DNA of 64,000 bases from Pseudomonas sp. MF4836. Its GTDB lineage: Bacteria; Pseudomonadota; Gammaproteobacteria; Pseudomonadales; Pseudomonadaceae. A program made the translations under genes and the position numbers. The stretch covers positions 310,001 through 374,000 of the forward strand of contig NZ_MVOL01000008.1 of NCBI RefSeq assembly GCF_002018875.1, in the 5' to 3' direction. Shown here one piece after another: positions 44,205 to 53,546 of this stretch (position 1 is the first letter of the stretch; the number at the start of each line of letters is the position of its first letter). Below the pieces are notes generated by a model, which saw only the letters and a program-made list of their open reading frames with translations, had not been told where the DNA came from and did not search any database.

Positions 44205-47153
44205 TCAGTTCACAGCGGACGTCGCTTCGACATGACGCGGTAGAGTCACCCGGATACGGGTGCCGCGTTGGCTTTCGGTGTCAGCCGGGCTGTCGATGGT
44301 GATTTGTCCATAATGCTCTTCAACGATGGAATAGACCAGTGCAAGGCCCAGTCCGGTGCCTTCGCCAGGATCCTTGGTGGTGAAGAAAGGTTCGAACAAT
44401 CGGTCCATGATGTTCTTCGGAATGCCGCTGCCTTCGTCTTCTACGATCAGATCGATCGTATGTTCCGAGGCCTCGCTTTTCACTCGTACTGCACTGCCCG
44501 CCGGTGAGGCGTCGCGGGCGTTGGACAGCAGATTGATCAGAACCTGGGCGAGCCGTTGCGGGTCGCCGTCGACCCAGTGATCGGGGTCGCACAGGTTGAA
44601 AAATTGCACTTCGAAATTGCGCCGGTTCAGCGCCAGCAGACCGATGGCGTCCTGGGCGACTTCGGCCAGGCAGACCGGCTCGTCGTTGTGCTGATGGCTG
44701 CCGGCATGGGCGAAGCTCATCAGCGATTGCACGATGCGCGACACCCGCTTGGTCTGCTCAAGGATCTGGCCGCTGATTTCGGTCAGCTCGCTGTCATCTT
44801 CCCGTTCTTCGCGCAGGTTTTGCGCCAGGCAGGCAATACCGGTGATCGGGTTGCCAATTTCGTGGGCCACGCCCGCAGCCAGGCGGCCGATGCTGGCCAG
44901 TCGCTCGGAGTGCACCAGCTTGTCTTCGAGCATCTGGGTTTCGGTCAGGTCCTCCACCAGCAGCACCAGGCCGCTATTGCCCGGGGCCAGGGGCTCATCG
45001 ATGGCAGCCTTGTGCAGGTTGAGCCAGCGGGTCTGGCCGTCGAGGGCCAGGTGCTGTTTGTGCAAATGTTCGTCAGGCAGGTTGATGAAACCCTGCAGCA
45101 GTTCTTTCCAGGGATCGGCAATGGTGCTCAGGCGCGAGCCGACCACGTGTTGCGCCGGGATATTGGTCAGCTCCTCCATGGCCTTGTTCCACATCAGGAT
45201 CTCCTGATCCTTGGCCAGGGAGCAGACCCCCATCGGCAGTTCCTGCAGGGTTTGCCGGTGGTAGCGGCGCAAGGCGTCGAGCTCGGCGGCAAGGCCTGTC
45301 AGGCGCGAGTGGTAATCCTCCAGCCGGCTCTCAATAAAGTGGATGTCTTCAGTGACGTAGTTTTCGCCGCTGGCCTTATAGGGCAAGAAGGTCTCGACCA
45401 TGTCCTGGGCCACGCTGGGCCCCATCAGCCCGGACAGGTTGGCCTCGATGCGGTCGCGCAGGCGGCGCAGGGCGTACGGACGGCGCTCGTCGAAGGGCAG
45501 ATAAAGGTCGCGCAAGGCCTGTTCGACTTCCTTCTGCGCAGCCTTGGCGCCCAGGGGCTTGGCCAGCTGTGTGGCGAATTCCTGGGGTGAAGCCGCATGC
45601 AGTTCACGGCGCTGCGGGCGGCGCACGTTGTCCACCGCACAGGCTTCGGCGGCGCTGGCCTCTTCGGCGCTGGCGTTGGTGAACAGCGAGATCAGGGTGA
45701 ACATCAACACGTTGGCGGCCAGGGAGGCGATCGCCGCCATATGCCAACTGGTGTCATCCAGCACGTAGATCATGTTCAACAGCGGAATATAGAAACCCTG
45801 CAAGTTGCCGATCAACGGCAGCAGCATGGTCACCAGCCATACCAGGATCCCCGCCAGCAAGCCGGCGATAAAGCCCCGGCGGTTGGCGGTCGGCCAATAG
45901 AGTACGGACAGCACGCCGGGCAAGAATTGCAGGGTGGCGACAAAGGCGACGATGCCCAGGTTCGCCAGGTCCTGCTCGGCGCCCAGCAGCAGGTAGAAGG
46001 CGTAGCCGGCCATGATAATGGCGACGATCAGCGCGCGACGGGTCCATTTCAGCCAGCGGTAGATATTGCCCTCGGCCGGTGGCTGATACAGCGGCAGCAC
46101 CAGGTGGTTCAGGGCCATGCCCGACAGTGCCAGGGTCGTGACGATGATCAAGCCGCTGGCCGCCGACAGCCCGCCGACATAAGCCAGCAGCGCCAAGGCC
46201 TTGCTGTTGGCGGCGATGCCGATGCCAAGGGTGAAATATTCCGGGTTGGTGGTGGCGCCCAGTTTCAGGCCTGCCCAGAGGATCAGCGGCACCGCCAGGC
46301 TCATCAGCAGCAGGAACAACGGCAGGCCCCAGCTGGCGCTGACCAGTGAGCGCGGGTTGAGGTTCTCGGTGAAGGTCATGTGGTACATGTGCGGCATCAC
46401 AATCGCCGAGGCGAAGAACACCAGCAGCAGGGTGCGCCACGGACCTTCCTGCAGCGGGGTGTGCAGTGCGGCGAGGGCGGTCTGGTTCTGCAGGAGCCAG
46501 ATTTCCAGCTGCTGCGGACCATCGAACACGCCATACAAGGCGTAGAGGCCGACGCCGCCGATGGCGATTAGCTTGATCACCGACTCGAAGGCAATGGCAA
46601 ACACCAGGCCTTCGTGTTTTTCCCGGGTGGCGATATGCCGGGACCCAAAGAAGATGGTGAACAGGGTGATCAGTGCGCAGAAGCTCAGGGCAACCCGATG
46701 CTGCACCGGCTCGCGGGTGAGAATGCCAATGGAGTCGGCGACCGCCTGGATTTGCAGCGCCAGCAGCGGCAGCACACCGATCAGCATGAAAATCGTGGTC
46801 AGTGCGCCGGCCCAGGTGCTGCGAAAACGGAAGGCGAACAGATCGGCCAGGGATGACAGCTGGTAGGTGCGGGTAATTTTCAGAATCGGGTAGAGCAGTA
46901 CCGGTGCCAGCAGAAAGGCCCCGGACACCCCCAGGTAACTGGACAGGAAGCCGTAACCGTACTGATACGCCAGGCCGACCGTACCGTAGAACGCCCAGGC
47001 ACTGGCGTAGACCCCGAGGGACAGGGTGTAGGTCAGCGGGTGGCGAATGATCGAGCGCGGAATCATTCCGCGTTCACTGATCCAGGCGACGCCGAACAGC
47101 ACGGCCAGGTAGGCGGCGCTGATCAGGATCATCTGGGTCAGGCTAAAGCTCAT
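44205..47153 (-). CDS. cbrA: Sensor kinase CbrA with SLC5 transporter-like domain
   Basis: The 982-residue protein has about 13 membrane helices of the SLC5/sodium-solute symporter type (residues 1 to about 520). A linker, a PAS-like region and a histidine kinase core follow. The phospho-acceptor is His764 in VAHEIGNPITG; the ATP-binding part has NLLSNARDASP and GEGTGLGLALVYS. It senses a carbon/nitrogen cue, possibly histidine or other substrates. The ATG at 47153 lies inside the end of cbrX, suggesting coupling; an ATG two codons earlier is possible. Confidence 0.96.
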   Translation of the reverse strand: MSFSLTQMILISAAYLAVLFGVAWISERGMIPRSIIRHPLTYTLSLGVYASAWAFYGTVGLAYQYGYGFLSSYLGVSGAFLLAPVLLYPILKITRTYQLSSLADLFAFRFRSTWAGALTTIFMLIGVLPLLALQIQAVADSIGILTREPVQHRVALSFCALITLFTIFFGSRHIATREKHEGLVFAIAFESVIKLIAIGGVGLYALYGVFDGPQQLEIWLLQNQTALAALHTPLQEGPWRTLLLVFFASAIVMPHMYHMTFTENLNPRSLVSASWGLPLFLLLMSLAVPLILWAGLKLGATTNPEYFTLGIGIAANSKALALLAYVGGLSAASGLIIVTTLALSGMALNHLVLPLYQPPAEGNIYRWLKWTRRALIVAIIMAGYAFYLLLGAEQDLANLGIVAFVATLQFLPGVLSVLYWPTANRRGFIAGLLAGILVWLVTMLLPLIGNLQGFYIPLLNMIYVLDDTSWHMAAIASLAANVLMFTLISLFTNASAEEASAAEACAVDNVRRPQRRELHAASPQEFATQLAKPLGAKAAQKEVEQALRDLYLPFDERRPYALRRLRDRIEANLSGLMGPSVAQDMVETFLPYKASGENYVTEDIHFIESRLEDYHSRLTGLAAELDALRRYHRQTLQELPMGVCSLAKDQEILMWNKAMEELTNIPAQHVVGSRLSTIADPWKELLQGFINLPDEHLHKQHLALDGQTRWLNLHKAAIDEPLAPGNSGLVLLVEDLTETQMLEDKLVHSERLASIGRLAAGVAHEIGNPITGIACLAQNLREEREDDSELTEISGQILEQTKRVSRIVQSLMSFAHAGSHQHNDEPVCLAEVAQDAIGLLALNRRNFEVQFFNLCDPDHWVDGDPQRLAQVLINLLSNARDASPAGSAVRVKSEASEHTIDLIVEDEGSGIPKNIMDRLFEPFFTTKDPGEGTGLGLALVYSIVEEHYGQITIDSPADTESQRGTRIRVTLPRHVEATSAVN

Positions 47154-47319
47154 CGGCATCTTTTTGGCTCTGCAGGATGAAGGTCACGACGATCAGAATC
47201 AGCCAGAGCAGATACGGGCGATACCAGGCGCCAGTAGCATCGATCCACCAATCCATGATGGCGGGGGAAAACAGATAGATCCCCACTACCAGGAGCAGGA
47301 CCAAGCGATAGATGTACAT
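47143..47319 (-). CDS. cbrX: Small membrane protein CbrX upstream of cbrA
   Basis: The 58-residue protein begins MYIYRLVLLLVVGIYLFSPA and has two membrane helices with a WWIDATGAWYRPYLLW link. Its stop codon overlaps the cbrA start by 11 bases, with the order cbrX-cbrA-cbrB on the minus strand. A GAGAGG ribosome site precedes it. Small genes in this position have been described in pseudomonads and are thought to be translationally coupled with cbrA; any other role is unknown. Confidence 0.82.
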   Translation of the reverse strand: MYIYRLVLLLVVGIYLFSPAIMDWWIDATGAWYRPYLLWLILIVVTFILQSQKDADEL

Positions 47320-47396
47320 CCCGGCCTCTCTTTATTGTGTGCGTGCCCGAAAACGTGCGGCGATGGTAACGGATGGGCGCCAAGCTGCAAGTGGCG

Positions 47397-48290
47397 TCAG
47401 CGTAATTGCGCTTCCGGCACGCTGAGGGTGCGCGGGTTCAACCCGGCGTCCCAGTGAGTGATACCCCAGTTCAGCACTTCTCGCGGGGTGGCGTCGTCCA
47501 GTTCACTGCCGGGTATCTGCCCCAGCGCCCGCAATGCGCGCAGTAACAGGGCGGTGGCCTGATCTTCGGCCAGCGGCGGTGAGCGGTAGGACTTGCCCAG
47601 CTTGTTGCCGTCCGGCTGGGTTATCAAGGGCACGTGCAGGTAGCGTGGCTGCGGCAGCCCAAGCAACTCCTGCAGGTATAGCTGGCGTGGGGTGGAGTCC
47701 AGGAGGTCGGCGCCGCGCACAATATCGGTCACGCCCTGCCAGGCATCGTCCAGCACCACCGCCAGTTGATAGGCGTACAGGCCGTCACGCCGTCGAATCA
47801 CGAAATCGCCGACCTCACGCCCCAGATGCTGGCGAAACTCGCCCTGTACTCGATCGTTGAAATGGTATTCCAGCTCCGGCACGCGCAGACGGATCGCGGC
47901 ATTATCCTGGCCATGGCCAGCGTTGCGGCACAGCCCTGGGTAGATCCCGTGGTAGGGCTCAAGCTGTTTGCGCGAGCAAGTGCAGGCGTAGGCCAGGCCA
48001 TGGTTGAACAGGCGATTCAGGACCTCGGCGTAGGCGTCATGGCGCTCGCTCTGGCGGACCATTTCGCCGTCCCATTCAAAGCCGTAGCTTTCCAGGGCCT
48101 TGAGAATCGCCGCCTGGGCGCCGGGCTCTTCCCGTGGTGGGTCAAGGTCTTCCATGCGCAACAGCCAGCGCCCACCGGAGGCGCGTGCGTCCAGGTACGA
48201 GGCGAGGGCTGCCACCAGCGAGCCGAAATGCAGGTAGCCGCTGGGAGTCGGGGCGAAACGCCCGATGTATGAGGAGTTCGAGGCAGTCAT
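47397..48290 (-). CDS. gluQ: Glutamyl-Q tRNA(Asp) synthetase
   Basis: The 297-residue truncated glutamyl-tRNA synthetase adds glutamate to queuosine in tRNA-Asp rather than charging a tRNA end. The HIGH-like motif RFAPTPSGYLHFGSL is near the N-terminus, and a Cys-rich zinc segment (YACTCSRKQL) is present. The KMSKS-like element reads NKLGKS. No anticodon-binding domain is present. It lies downstream of dksA, as in most gamma-proteobacteria. Confidence 0.95.
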   Translation of the reverse strand: MTASNSSYIGRFAPTPSGYLHFGSLVAALASYLDARASGGRWLLRMEDLDPPREEPGAQAAILKALESYGFEWDGEMVRQSERHDAYAEVLNRLFNHGLAYACTCSRKQLEPYHGIYPGLCRNAGHGQDNAAIRLRVPELEYHFNDRVQGEFRQHLGREVGDFVIRRRDGLYAYQLAVVLDDAWQGVTDIVRGADLLDSTPRQLYLQELLGLPQPRYLHVPLITQPDGNKLGKSYRSPPLAEDQATALLLRALRALGQIPGSELDDATPREVLNWGITHWDAGLNPRTLSVPEAQLR

Positions 48291-48380
48291 GGGAGGGCGA
48301 TTACATGCTCTGGTTCGGTCGACACGAGGTTGTCGCGTGCTGCGGGCTCAGGGAGCACCATCGGTTGAAATGCCAGAAAC

Positions 48381-48410
48381 AAAAACGGAGCGTTCGCACG
48401 CTCCGTTTTT
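48381..48410 (-). terminator. Intrinsic terminator of dksA
   Basis: The stem AAAAACGGAGCG/CGCTCCGTTTTT with loop TTCGCA is a strong hairpin with T-runs on both strands, located 15 bases past the dksA stop. Confidence 0.92.
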
Positions 48411-48425
48411 CACTCGGGCCGGCTG

Positions 48426-48869
48426 TTATTTGCCGACCTGTTTTTCCTTGATTTCGGCCAAGGTCTTGCAGTCGACGCACATGTCGGCTGTAGGACGGGC
48501 TTCCAGACGGCGAATACCAATCTCGACGCCGCAGGATTCACACCAGCCGTATTCTTCGTCTTCGATCAGTTGCAGGGTCTTGTCGATCTTCTTGATCAAC
48601 TTGCGCTCACGGTCGCGGGCACGCAGTTCAAGGCTGAACTCTTCTTCCTGGCTGGCACGGTCGGCCGGGTCAGGGAAGTTGGCGGCTTCGTCTTTCATGT
48701 GGTCAACCGTGCGGTCGACCTCCTGCATCAAGTCCTGTTTCCACTTGTTCAGGATCTTGGTGAAGTGCTCGCGCATGGGCTTGCCCATGTACTCTTCGCC
48801 CTTCGTTTCAACGTAGGGTTCGAAGCCACTGATCGATTGGCTGCTCTGTTGCTTTGCTTGGGTGGGCAT
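48426..48869 (-). CDS. dksA: RNA polymerase-binding transcription factor DksA
   Basis: The 147-residue protein amplifies ppGpp control by binding the RNA polymerase secondary channel. The coiled-coil tip DPADRASQEEE keeps the key Asp pair. A four-Cys zinc finger (CESCGVEIG ... CVDCKTL) marks the full-length, zinc-binding form. The start at ATG 48869 gives MPTQAKQQSSQSI; earlier in-frame starts are not family-like. Confidence 0.97.
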   Translation of the reverse strand: MPTQAKQQSSQSISGFEPYVETKGEEYMGKPMREHFTKILNKWKQDLMQEVDRTVDHMKDEAANFPDPADRASQEEEFSLELRARDRERKLIKKIDKTLQLIEDEEYGWCESCGVEIGIRRLEARPTADMCVDCKTLAEIKEKQVGK

Positions 48870-49212
48870 GAATGGACCGCCTCTACTCTTGTAATCCATT
48901 GCGCAGGATTGCTCCATCTCCGACGGTTGCCGGCCCTGCGCCTGCAAGCGGGCGAACTTACCAGAACAAGTCGGACCGCGCTACTCCCGGTTGTCGAGCC
49001 CCCAGCCCACGGCGCTTGCAGATCCTGGAGAGGGTTGCTCCGGCCAGTCCGAGGGCCTGGCCAAAATGTAATTTTAGTCAGTTTTTTGCCCCACGTTGGT
49101 GCTCATGGCTCCCGGCCATCGGGCGGAGCCAAGCGCTTTAGACTCTCTCCTCGCTCCCCGGTTGGGTAGAATCGAGCTTTTGTTCCCTCTCTTATTATAT
49201 GAAGGAAGGCTA
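48870..49212. other. Divergent promoter region between dksA and the aminotransferase gene
   Basis: About 340 bases with no credible gene. It must hold the dksA promoter, which is known to have a long leader in some species, and the aminotransferase promoter. No tRNA, terminator or clear sRNA is seen. A GAAGGAAGG site precedes the aminotransferase start. Confidence 0.5.
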
Positions 49213-50385
49213 ATGGCTCAGCCCTACAGTGCGCGCAGCCGCGCTATCGAACCTTTCCATGTGATGGCCCTTTTGGCTCGTGCCAATGAATTGCAGGCCG
49301 CCGGTCGGGATGTCATTCACCTGGAGATCGGCGAGCCGGACTTCACCACGGCCGAGCCGATCATCCAGGCCGGCCAGGCCGCGCTGACCGCCGGTAAGAC
49401 CCGTTACACCGCTGCTCGCGGCATTCCCGAGCTGCGCGCGGCCATTTCCGGCTTCTATCAACAGCGCTACGGCCTGGATATCGACCCGCAGCGCATCCTG
49501 ATCACCCCGGGCGGCTCCGGGGCCTTGTTGTTGGCCAGCAGCCTGCTGGTCGATCCCGGCAAGCACTGGCTGCTGGCGGACCCGGGCTATCCGTGCAACC
49601 GGCATTTCCTGCGGCTGGTGGAGGGGGCGGCGCAGTTGGTGCCGGTTGGCCCGGATGTGCGTTACCAGCTGACTCCGGATCTGGTGGAGCGCTACTGGGA
49701 TCAGGACAGTGTCGGCGCACTGGTGGCGTCGCCGGCCAACCCGACCGGGACCATCCTGACTCGCGATGAGCTGGCCGGCCTGTCGGCTGCGATCAAGGCG
49801 CGAAATGGTCACCTGGTGGTGGACGAGATCTACCACGGCCTGACCTACGGCACAGATGCCGCCAGTGTGCTGGAGGTGGATGACAGCGCCTTTGTGCTGA
49901 ACAGTTTTTCCAAGTACTTCGGCATGACCGGCTGGCGCCTGGGATGGCTGGTGGCCCCGCCAGCGGCCGTCGGTGAGCTCGAAAAGTTGGCGCAGAACCT
50001 CTACATCAGTGCCCCGAGCATGGCCCAGTATGCGGCGTTGGCCTGTTTTGAGCCCGCGACCATCAGCATCCTTGAAGAGCGCCGCGCAGAGTTCGGCCGG
50101 CGGCGGGACTTTCTCCTGCCGGCGTTACGCGAGCTGGGCTTTGGCATTGCCGTCGAGCCCGAAGGCGCGTTTTACCTGTATGCAGACATCAGCGCGTTTG
50201 GCGGTGATGCCTTTGCCTTCTGTCGACACTTTCTCGAAACCGAGTCCGTGGCGTTCACCCCGGGCCTGGATTTCGGTCGGCATCAGGCCGGGCACCATGT
50301 GCGCTTTGCCTACACCCAAAGCCTGCCGCGCCTGCAGGAAGCGGTGGAGCGCATTGCTCGTGGCTTGCGGAGCTGGCAAGGCTGA
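49213..50385 (+). CDS. Pyridoxal phosphate-dependent aminotransferase (class I/II)
   Basis: The 390-residue enzyme is a fold-type I aminotransferase. The PLP lysine is Lys234 in SFSKYFGMTGWRLGW, and LVASPANPTGTILT and the Arg of HVRFAYTQSL bind cofactor and substrate carboxylate. A GAAGGAAGG site sets the ATG at 49213. The substrate is not certain; alanine or aspartate is likely by family. It overlaps sfsA by one base. Confidence 0.88.
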   Translation: MAQPYSARSRAIEPFHVMALLARANELQAAGRDVIHLEIGEPDFTTAEPIIQAGQAALTAGKTRYTAARGIPELRAAISGFYQQRYGLDIDPQRILITPGGSGALLLASSLLVDPGKHWLLADPGYPCNRHFLRLVEGAAQLVPVGPDVRYQLTPDLVERYWDQDSVGALVASPANPTGTILTRDELAGLSAAIKARNGHLVVDEIYHGLTYGTDAASVLEVDDSAFVLNSFSKYFGMTGWRLGWLVAPPAAVGELEKLAQNLYISAPSMAQYAALACFEPATISILEERRAEFGRRRDFLLPALRELGFGIAVEPEGAFYLYADISAFGGDAFAFCRHFLETESVAFTPGLDFGRHQAGHHVRFAYTQSLPRLQEAVERIARGLRSWQG

Positions 50386-51098
50386 TGCGCTTTCATCCTC
50401 CTCTCGAAGAAGGCCGTCTGATACGGCGCTACAAACGGTTCCTGGCGGATATCGAGACCGCCAGCGGCGAGCTTCTGACAATCCACTGCCCCAACACCGG
50501 CTCGATGTTCAACTGCATGGTCGAGGGCGGGCAGGTCTGGTTCAGTCGGTCCAACGACCCCAAGCGCAAGTTGCCCGGTACCTGGGAAATCAGCGAAACC
50601 CCACAAGGGCGCCTGGCCTGTGTCAACACTGCGCGGGCCAATCCGCTGATTGAAGAGGCGCTGCAGGCCGGGCTGATCAGTGAACTCAATGGATTTACAG
50701 CGCTCAAGCGCGAGGTGCCGTACGGCCAGGAAAACAGCCGCATCGATTTTCGTCTCGACTATGCCGACGGCCCGGCCTTTGTCGAAGTCAAAAGCGTGAC
50801 CCTGGGGTTCGACGGCACGCCGGTGGCAGCTTTTCCGGATGCGGTGACCCAGCGGGGGGCCAAGCATTTGCGCGAATTGGCATGCCTGGCGCGCGAAGGC
50901 GTGCGGGCAGTGCAGTTGTATTGCGTCAACCTGAGCGGGATCGAGGCCGTGCGCCCGGCCCAGGAAATCGACCCGGCCTACGCTGCCGCATTGCGCGAGG
51001 CGGTGGCGGCAGGAGTTGAAGTGCTGGCCTATGGCGTGCGTCTGACGGCTGAAGAAGTCTGTGTCGAGCGGCGTCTGGAGGTCTTGCTCAACGGTTAA
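50385..51098 (+). CDS. sfsA: Sugar fermentation stimulation protein SfsA
   Basis: The 237-residue protein has an N-terminal OB-like domain (MRFHPPLEEGRLIRRYKRFLAD) and a nuclease-like fold with RIDFRLDYADGPAFVEVKSVTL holding the acidic active-site pattern. It binds DNA in E. coli; its physiological role is unclear. The start codon shares a base with the aminotransferase stop (TGATG). Its end overlaps the convergent Rieske gene by 4 bases. Confidence 0.93.
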   Translation: MRFHPPLEEGRLIRRYKRFLADIETASGELLTIHCPNTGSMFNCMVEGGQVWFSRSNDPKRKLPGTWEISETPQGRLACVNTARANPLIEEALQAGLISELNGFTALKREVPYGQENSRIDFRLDYADGPAFVEVKSVTLGFDGTPVAAFPDAVTQRGAKHLRELACLAREGVRAVQLYCVNLSGIEAVRPAQEIDPAYAAALREAVAAGVEVLAYGVRLTAEEVCVERRLEVLLNG

Positions 51099-51412
51099 AG
51101 CTGGACCCAGACCCCCTGCTGATCTTCGCGGCAGGGGATGGCAGTCAGGGACTGGCCGGCGCAGGGGCCGGCGACGCATTCACCGTCCTCGATCAGAAAC
51201 AGGGCGCCGTGGGTCGCGCATTGAATGAGGCTGGCGCTCTGATCAAGGAATTGGTCGGGCTGCCACTCCAGGGCCACGCCCCGGTGCGGGCAGCGGTTGG
51301 CGTAGACGTACACCTGCTGGTTGCGGCGCACGGCGAACAGCTTGACCCCGTCAAGCTCGAAGCCCCGGCTGCAAGCGTCGGGCAGGTCGTCATTGGCGCA
51401 AAGAAACTTCAT
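51095..51412 (-). CDS. Small Rieske [2Fe-2S] protein
   Basis: The 105-residue ferredoxin-like protein binds the 2Fe-2S cluster through Cys41-His43 (CPHRG) and Cys65-His68 (CATHG). It has no signal peptide and is probably a stand-alone electron carrier for an oxygenase. No oxygenase partner is adjacent. Convergent with sfsA; it faces away from the haem transporter genes. Confidence 0.88.
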   Translation of the reverse strand: MKFLCANDDLPDACSRGFELDGVKLFAVRRNQQVYVYANRCPHRGVALEWQPDQFLDQSASLIQCATHGALFLIEDGECVAGPCAGQSLTAIPCREDQQGVWVQL

Positions 51413-51497
51413 TTCAATCCTCGGGCGCCGGAGGCTCTAAGCTCAGGCTGTCGGTGCGTTTTCGGGTGATTTGCTGAAACACGTCTGTGCTTGACTG

Positions 51498-51516
51498 CTA
51501 AATGCAAACAATTATC
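51498..51516 (+). promoter_or_regulatory. Candidate Fur box before the haem transporter operon
   Basis: CTAAATGCAAACAATTATC matches the 19-base Fur consensus at 12 positions, including the ATTATC half. It lies 112 bases before hmuT. Iron repression of this operon is expected, but this site is only a moderate match. Confidence 0.5.
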
Positions 51517-51627
51517 AAATAGCCGCTTCGCCCGTTTGTGGCGCTTGCTCATTTCGATGCCCGGGTTGCAGGGCATGTCACATGGACGGCGGCGTCATCG
51601 GCTCAATCTTCTATAGGAAATGCTTTT

Positions 51628-52512
51628 ATGCGCCTGAGTGCCAGCGCAATCGCGCTCTGTATCGCAATGCTGGCCGGCCATGCCAACGCGGCCGAGTTGC
51701 CGCAACGTTGGGTGAGTGCCGGCGGTGCATTGTCCGAGTGGGTCAGTGCGCTGGGAGCCGAATCGAAGCTGGTCGGTGTCGACACCACCAGCCAGCATCC
51801 GGAGTCGCTCAAGGCGCTGCCGAGTATTGGTTATCAGCGTCAGTTGTCCGCCGAGGGCATCTTGAGCCTGCGTCCGCAGATTTTGGTCGGCACCGAGGAA
51901 ATGGGGCCGCCACCCGTGCTGTCGCAGGTTCGCAGCGCTGGGGTGCAGGTCGAATTGTTCTCGGCCCAGGCTGATCTGCCGACGCTGCAGCACACGCTAG
52001 AGCATCTGGGCCAACTGCTGGGTAACGAGGCCCAGGCCGCGCAATTGTTCCAGGGTTATCAGCGGCAGCTTGAGCAACAGCAGGCCAGCGTCAGCCAGGC
52101 CCAGGCCAAGCATGCGGCCCCGGGTGTGCTGTTGTTGCTCGGGCATGCCGGTGGCAAGCCGCTGATCGCGGGCAAGGACACGGCGGCTGATTGGGTATTA
52201 CGCCAGGCGGGCGGCCGTAACTTGGCGACCCACAGCGGTTACAAACCCTTTTCGGTGGAATCGCTGGCCAGTCTCAGCCCGGATGTACTGGTGTTTGCCG
52301 ACCGCAGCTTGACCGGTGATGCGGCGCGCGCGGCCTTGTTCAAGGAAAACCCGATTCTGGCCTCCACCGCGGCAGCCAAGTCTGGACGCGTGGTTGAGCT
52401 GGATCCAACGCTCCTCGTGGGTGGATTGGGGCCGCGCCTGCCGCAAAGCCTCAAGGTGCTGTCGGCGACCTTCTACCCTGATGCAGCGAGTGCGGCGAAC
52501 TCCGCTCCATGA
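51628..52512 (+). CDS. hmuT: Haem ABC transporter, periplasmic binding protein HmuT/PhuT
   Basis: The 294-residue protein has a signal peptide (MRLSASAIALCIAMLAGHANA) and a TroA-type periplasmic binding fold. Conserved segments are LVGVDTTSQHPESL, LRPQILVGTEEMGPP and GGRNLATHSGYKPFSVESL. It delivers haem to HmuUV. An AGGAAA site precedes ATG 51628. Its stop overlaps hmuU by 4 bases. In P. aeruginosa the phuS gene precedes it and phuR diverges; neither is seen here. Confidence 0.92.
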   Translation: MRLSASAIALCIAMLAGHANAAELPQRWVSAGGALSEWVSALGAESKLVGVDTTSQHPESLKALPSIGYQRQLSAEGILSLRPQILVGTEEMGPPPVLSQVRSAGVQVELFSAQADLPTLQHTLEHLGQLLGNEAQAAQLFQGYQRQLEQQQASVSQAQAKHAAPGVLLLLGHAGGKPLIAGKDTAADWVLRQAGGRNLATHSGYKPFSVESLASLSPDVLVFADRSLTGDAARAALFKENPILASTAAAKSGRVVELDPTLLVGGLGPRLPQSLKVLSATFYPDAASAANSAP

Positions 52513-53546
52513 AGCCTCTGGTCAAACCTCGTAGTTTATTTATCGGCCTGAGTTGTCTCTGCCTGCTGGCGATCTGGCTGTCCCTGGCCCTGGGGCCGGT
52601 CAGCCTGCCTCTGCTGGATACTCTGCGGGCGGCCTTGCGCATGCTCGGGCTGCCGATCGACGGCCAGGGCCTGGAGCAGGCCGAACTGATCCTTGGGCAG
52701 ATCCGCCTGCCGCGTACCTTGCTAGGCCTGGCCGTGGGCGGGGTGCTGGCGTTGTCCGGGGTGGCGATGCAAGGCCTGTTTCGCAACCCGCTGGCCGATC
52801 CCGGGCTGGTGGGGGTCTCCAGCGGCGCAGCCTTGGGCGCGGCGCTGGCGATTGTCGGCGGCTCCCTGTTTGGTGGATTGCCGGAGGCCGTTGGACCTTA
52901 TTTGCTGTCGTTGTGCGCGTTTCTTGGCGGCTTGGGAGTGACCGCACTGGTATATCGCCTGGGGCGGCGTAATGGCCAGACCAACGTAGCGACCATGCTC
53001 CTTGCGGGCATCGCGCTGACTGCCCTGGCGAGCTCCGCGGTGGGGCTGTTCACTTATCTGGCGGACGACGCCACCTTGCGCACCCTGACGTTCTGGAACC
53101 TGGGCAGCCTCAATGGCGCCAGTTACTCGCGCTTGTGGCCCTTGGTGCTGGTGAGCGCGGGCGTGGCGTTGTGGTTGCCGCGCCGCGCTCGGGCGCTGAA
53201 TGCCCTGTTGCTGGGGGAGTCGGAAGCCAGTCACCTGGGCATCGATGTCGAGCGGCTCAAGCGTGAACTGGTGTTCTGTACTGCGCTGGGGGTCGGCGCG
53301 GCAGTTGCCGCCGCCGGGATGATCGGCTTCGTCGGGCTAGTGGTGCCGCACCTGATACGTCTGCTGGCGGGCCCAGATCATCGGACTTTGTTGCCTGCTT
53401 CGATCCTGGCGGGCGCCAGCCTGTTGCTGCTGGCGGACCTGGTGGCGCGCCTGGCCCTGGCGCCGGCCGAGTTGCCCATCGGTATCGTCACCGCCTTCAT
53501 TGGTGCTCCGTTCTTTTTGTATTTGCTATTGCGAGGGCGTGCCTGA
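52509..53546 (+). CDS. hmuU: Haem ABC transporter permease HmuU/PhuU
   Basis: The 345-residue FecCD-family permease has about nine or ten membrane helices. It carries GVAMQGLFRNPLADPGLVGVSSGAALGA and the GLVVPHLIRLLAGPDHR motif that contacts the ATPase. It overlaps hmuT and hmuV, giving a tight operon. Confidence 0.95.
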   Translation: MKPLVKPRSLFIGLSCLCLLAIWLSLALGPVSLPLLDTLRAALRMLGLPIDGQGLEQAELILGQIRLPRTLLGLAVGGVLALSGVAMQGLFRNPLADPGLVGVSSGAALGAALAIVGGSLFGGLPEAVGPYLLSLCAFLGGLGVTALVYRLGRRNGQTNVATMLLAGIALTALASSAVGLFTYLADDATLRTLTFWNLGSLNGASYSRLWPLVLVSAGVALWLPRRARALNALLLGESEASHLGIDVERLKRELVFCTALGVGAAVAAAGMIGFVGLVVPHLIRLLAGPDHRTLLPASILAGASLLLLADLVARLALAPAELPIGIVTAFIGAPFFLYLLLRGRA

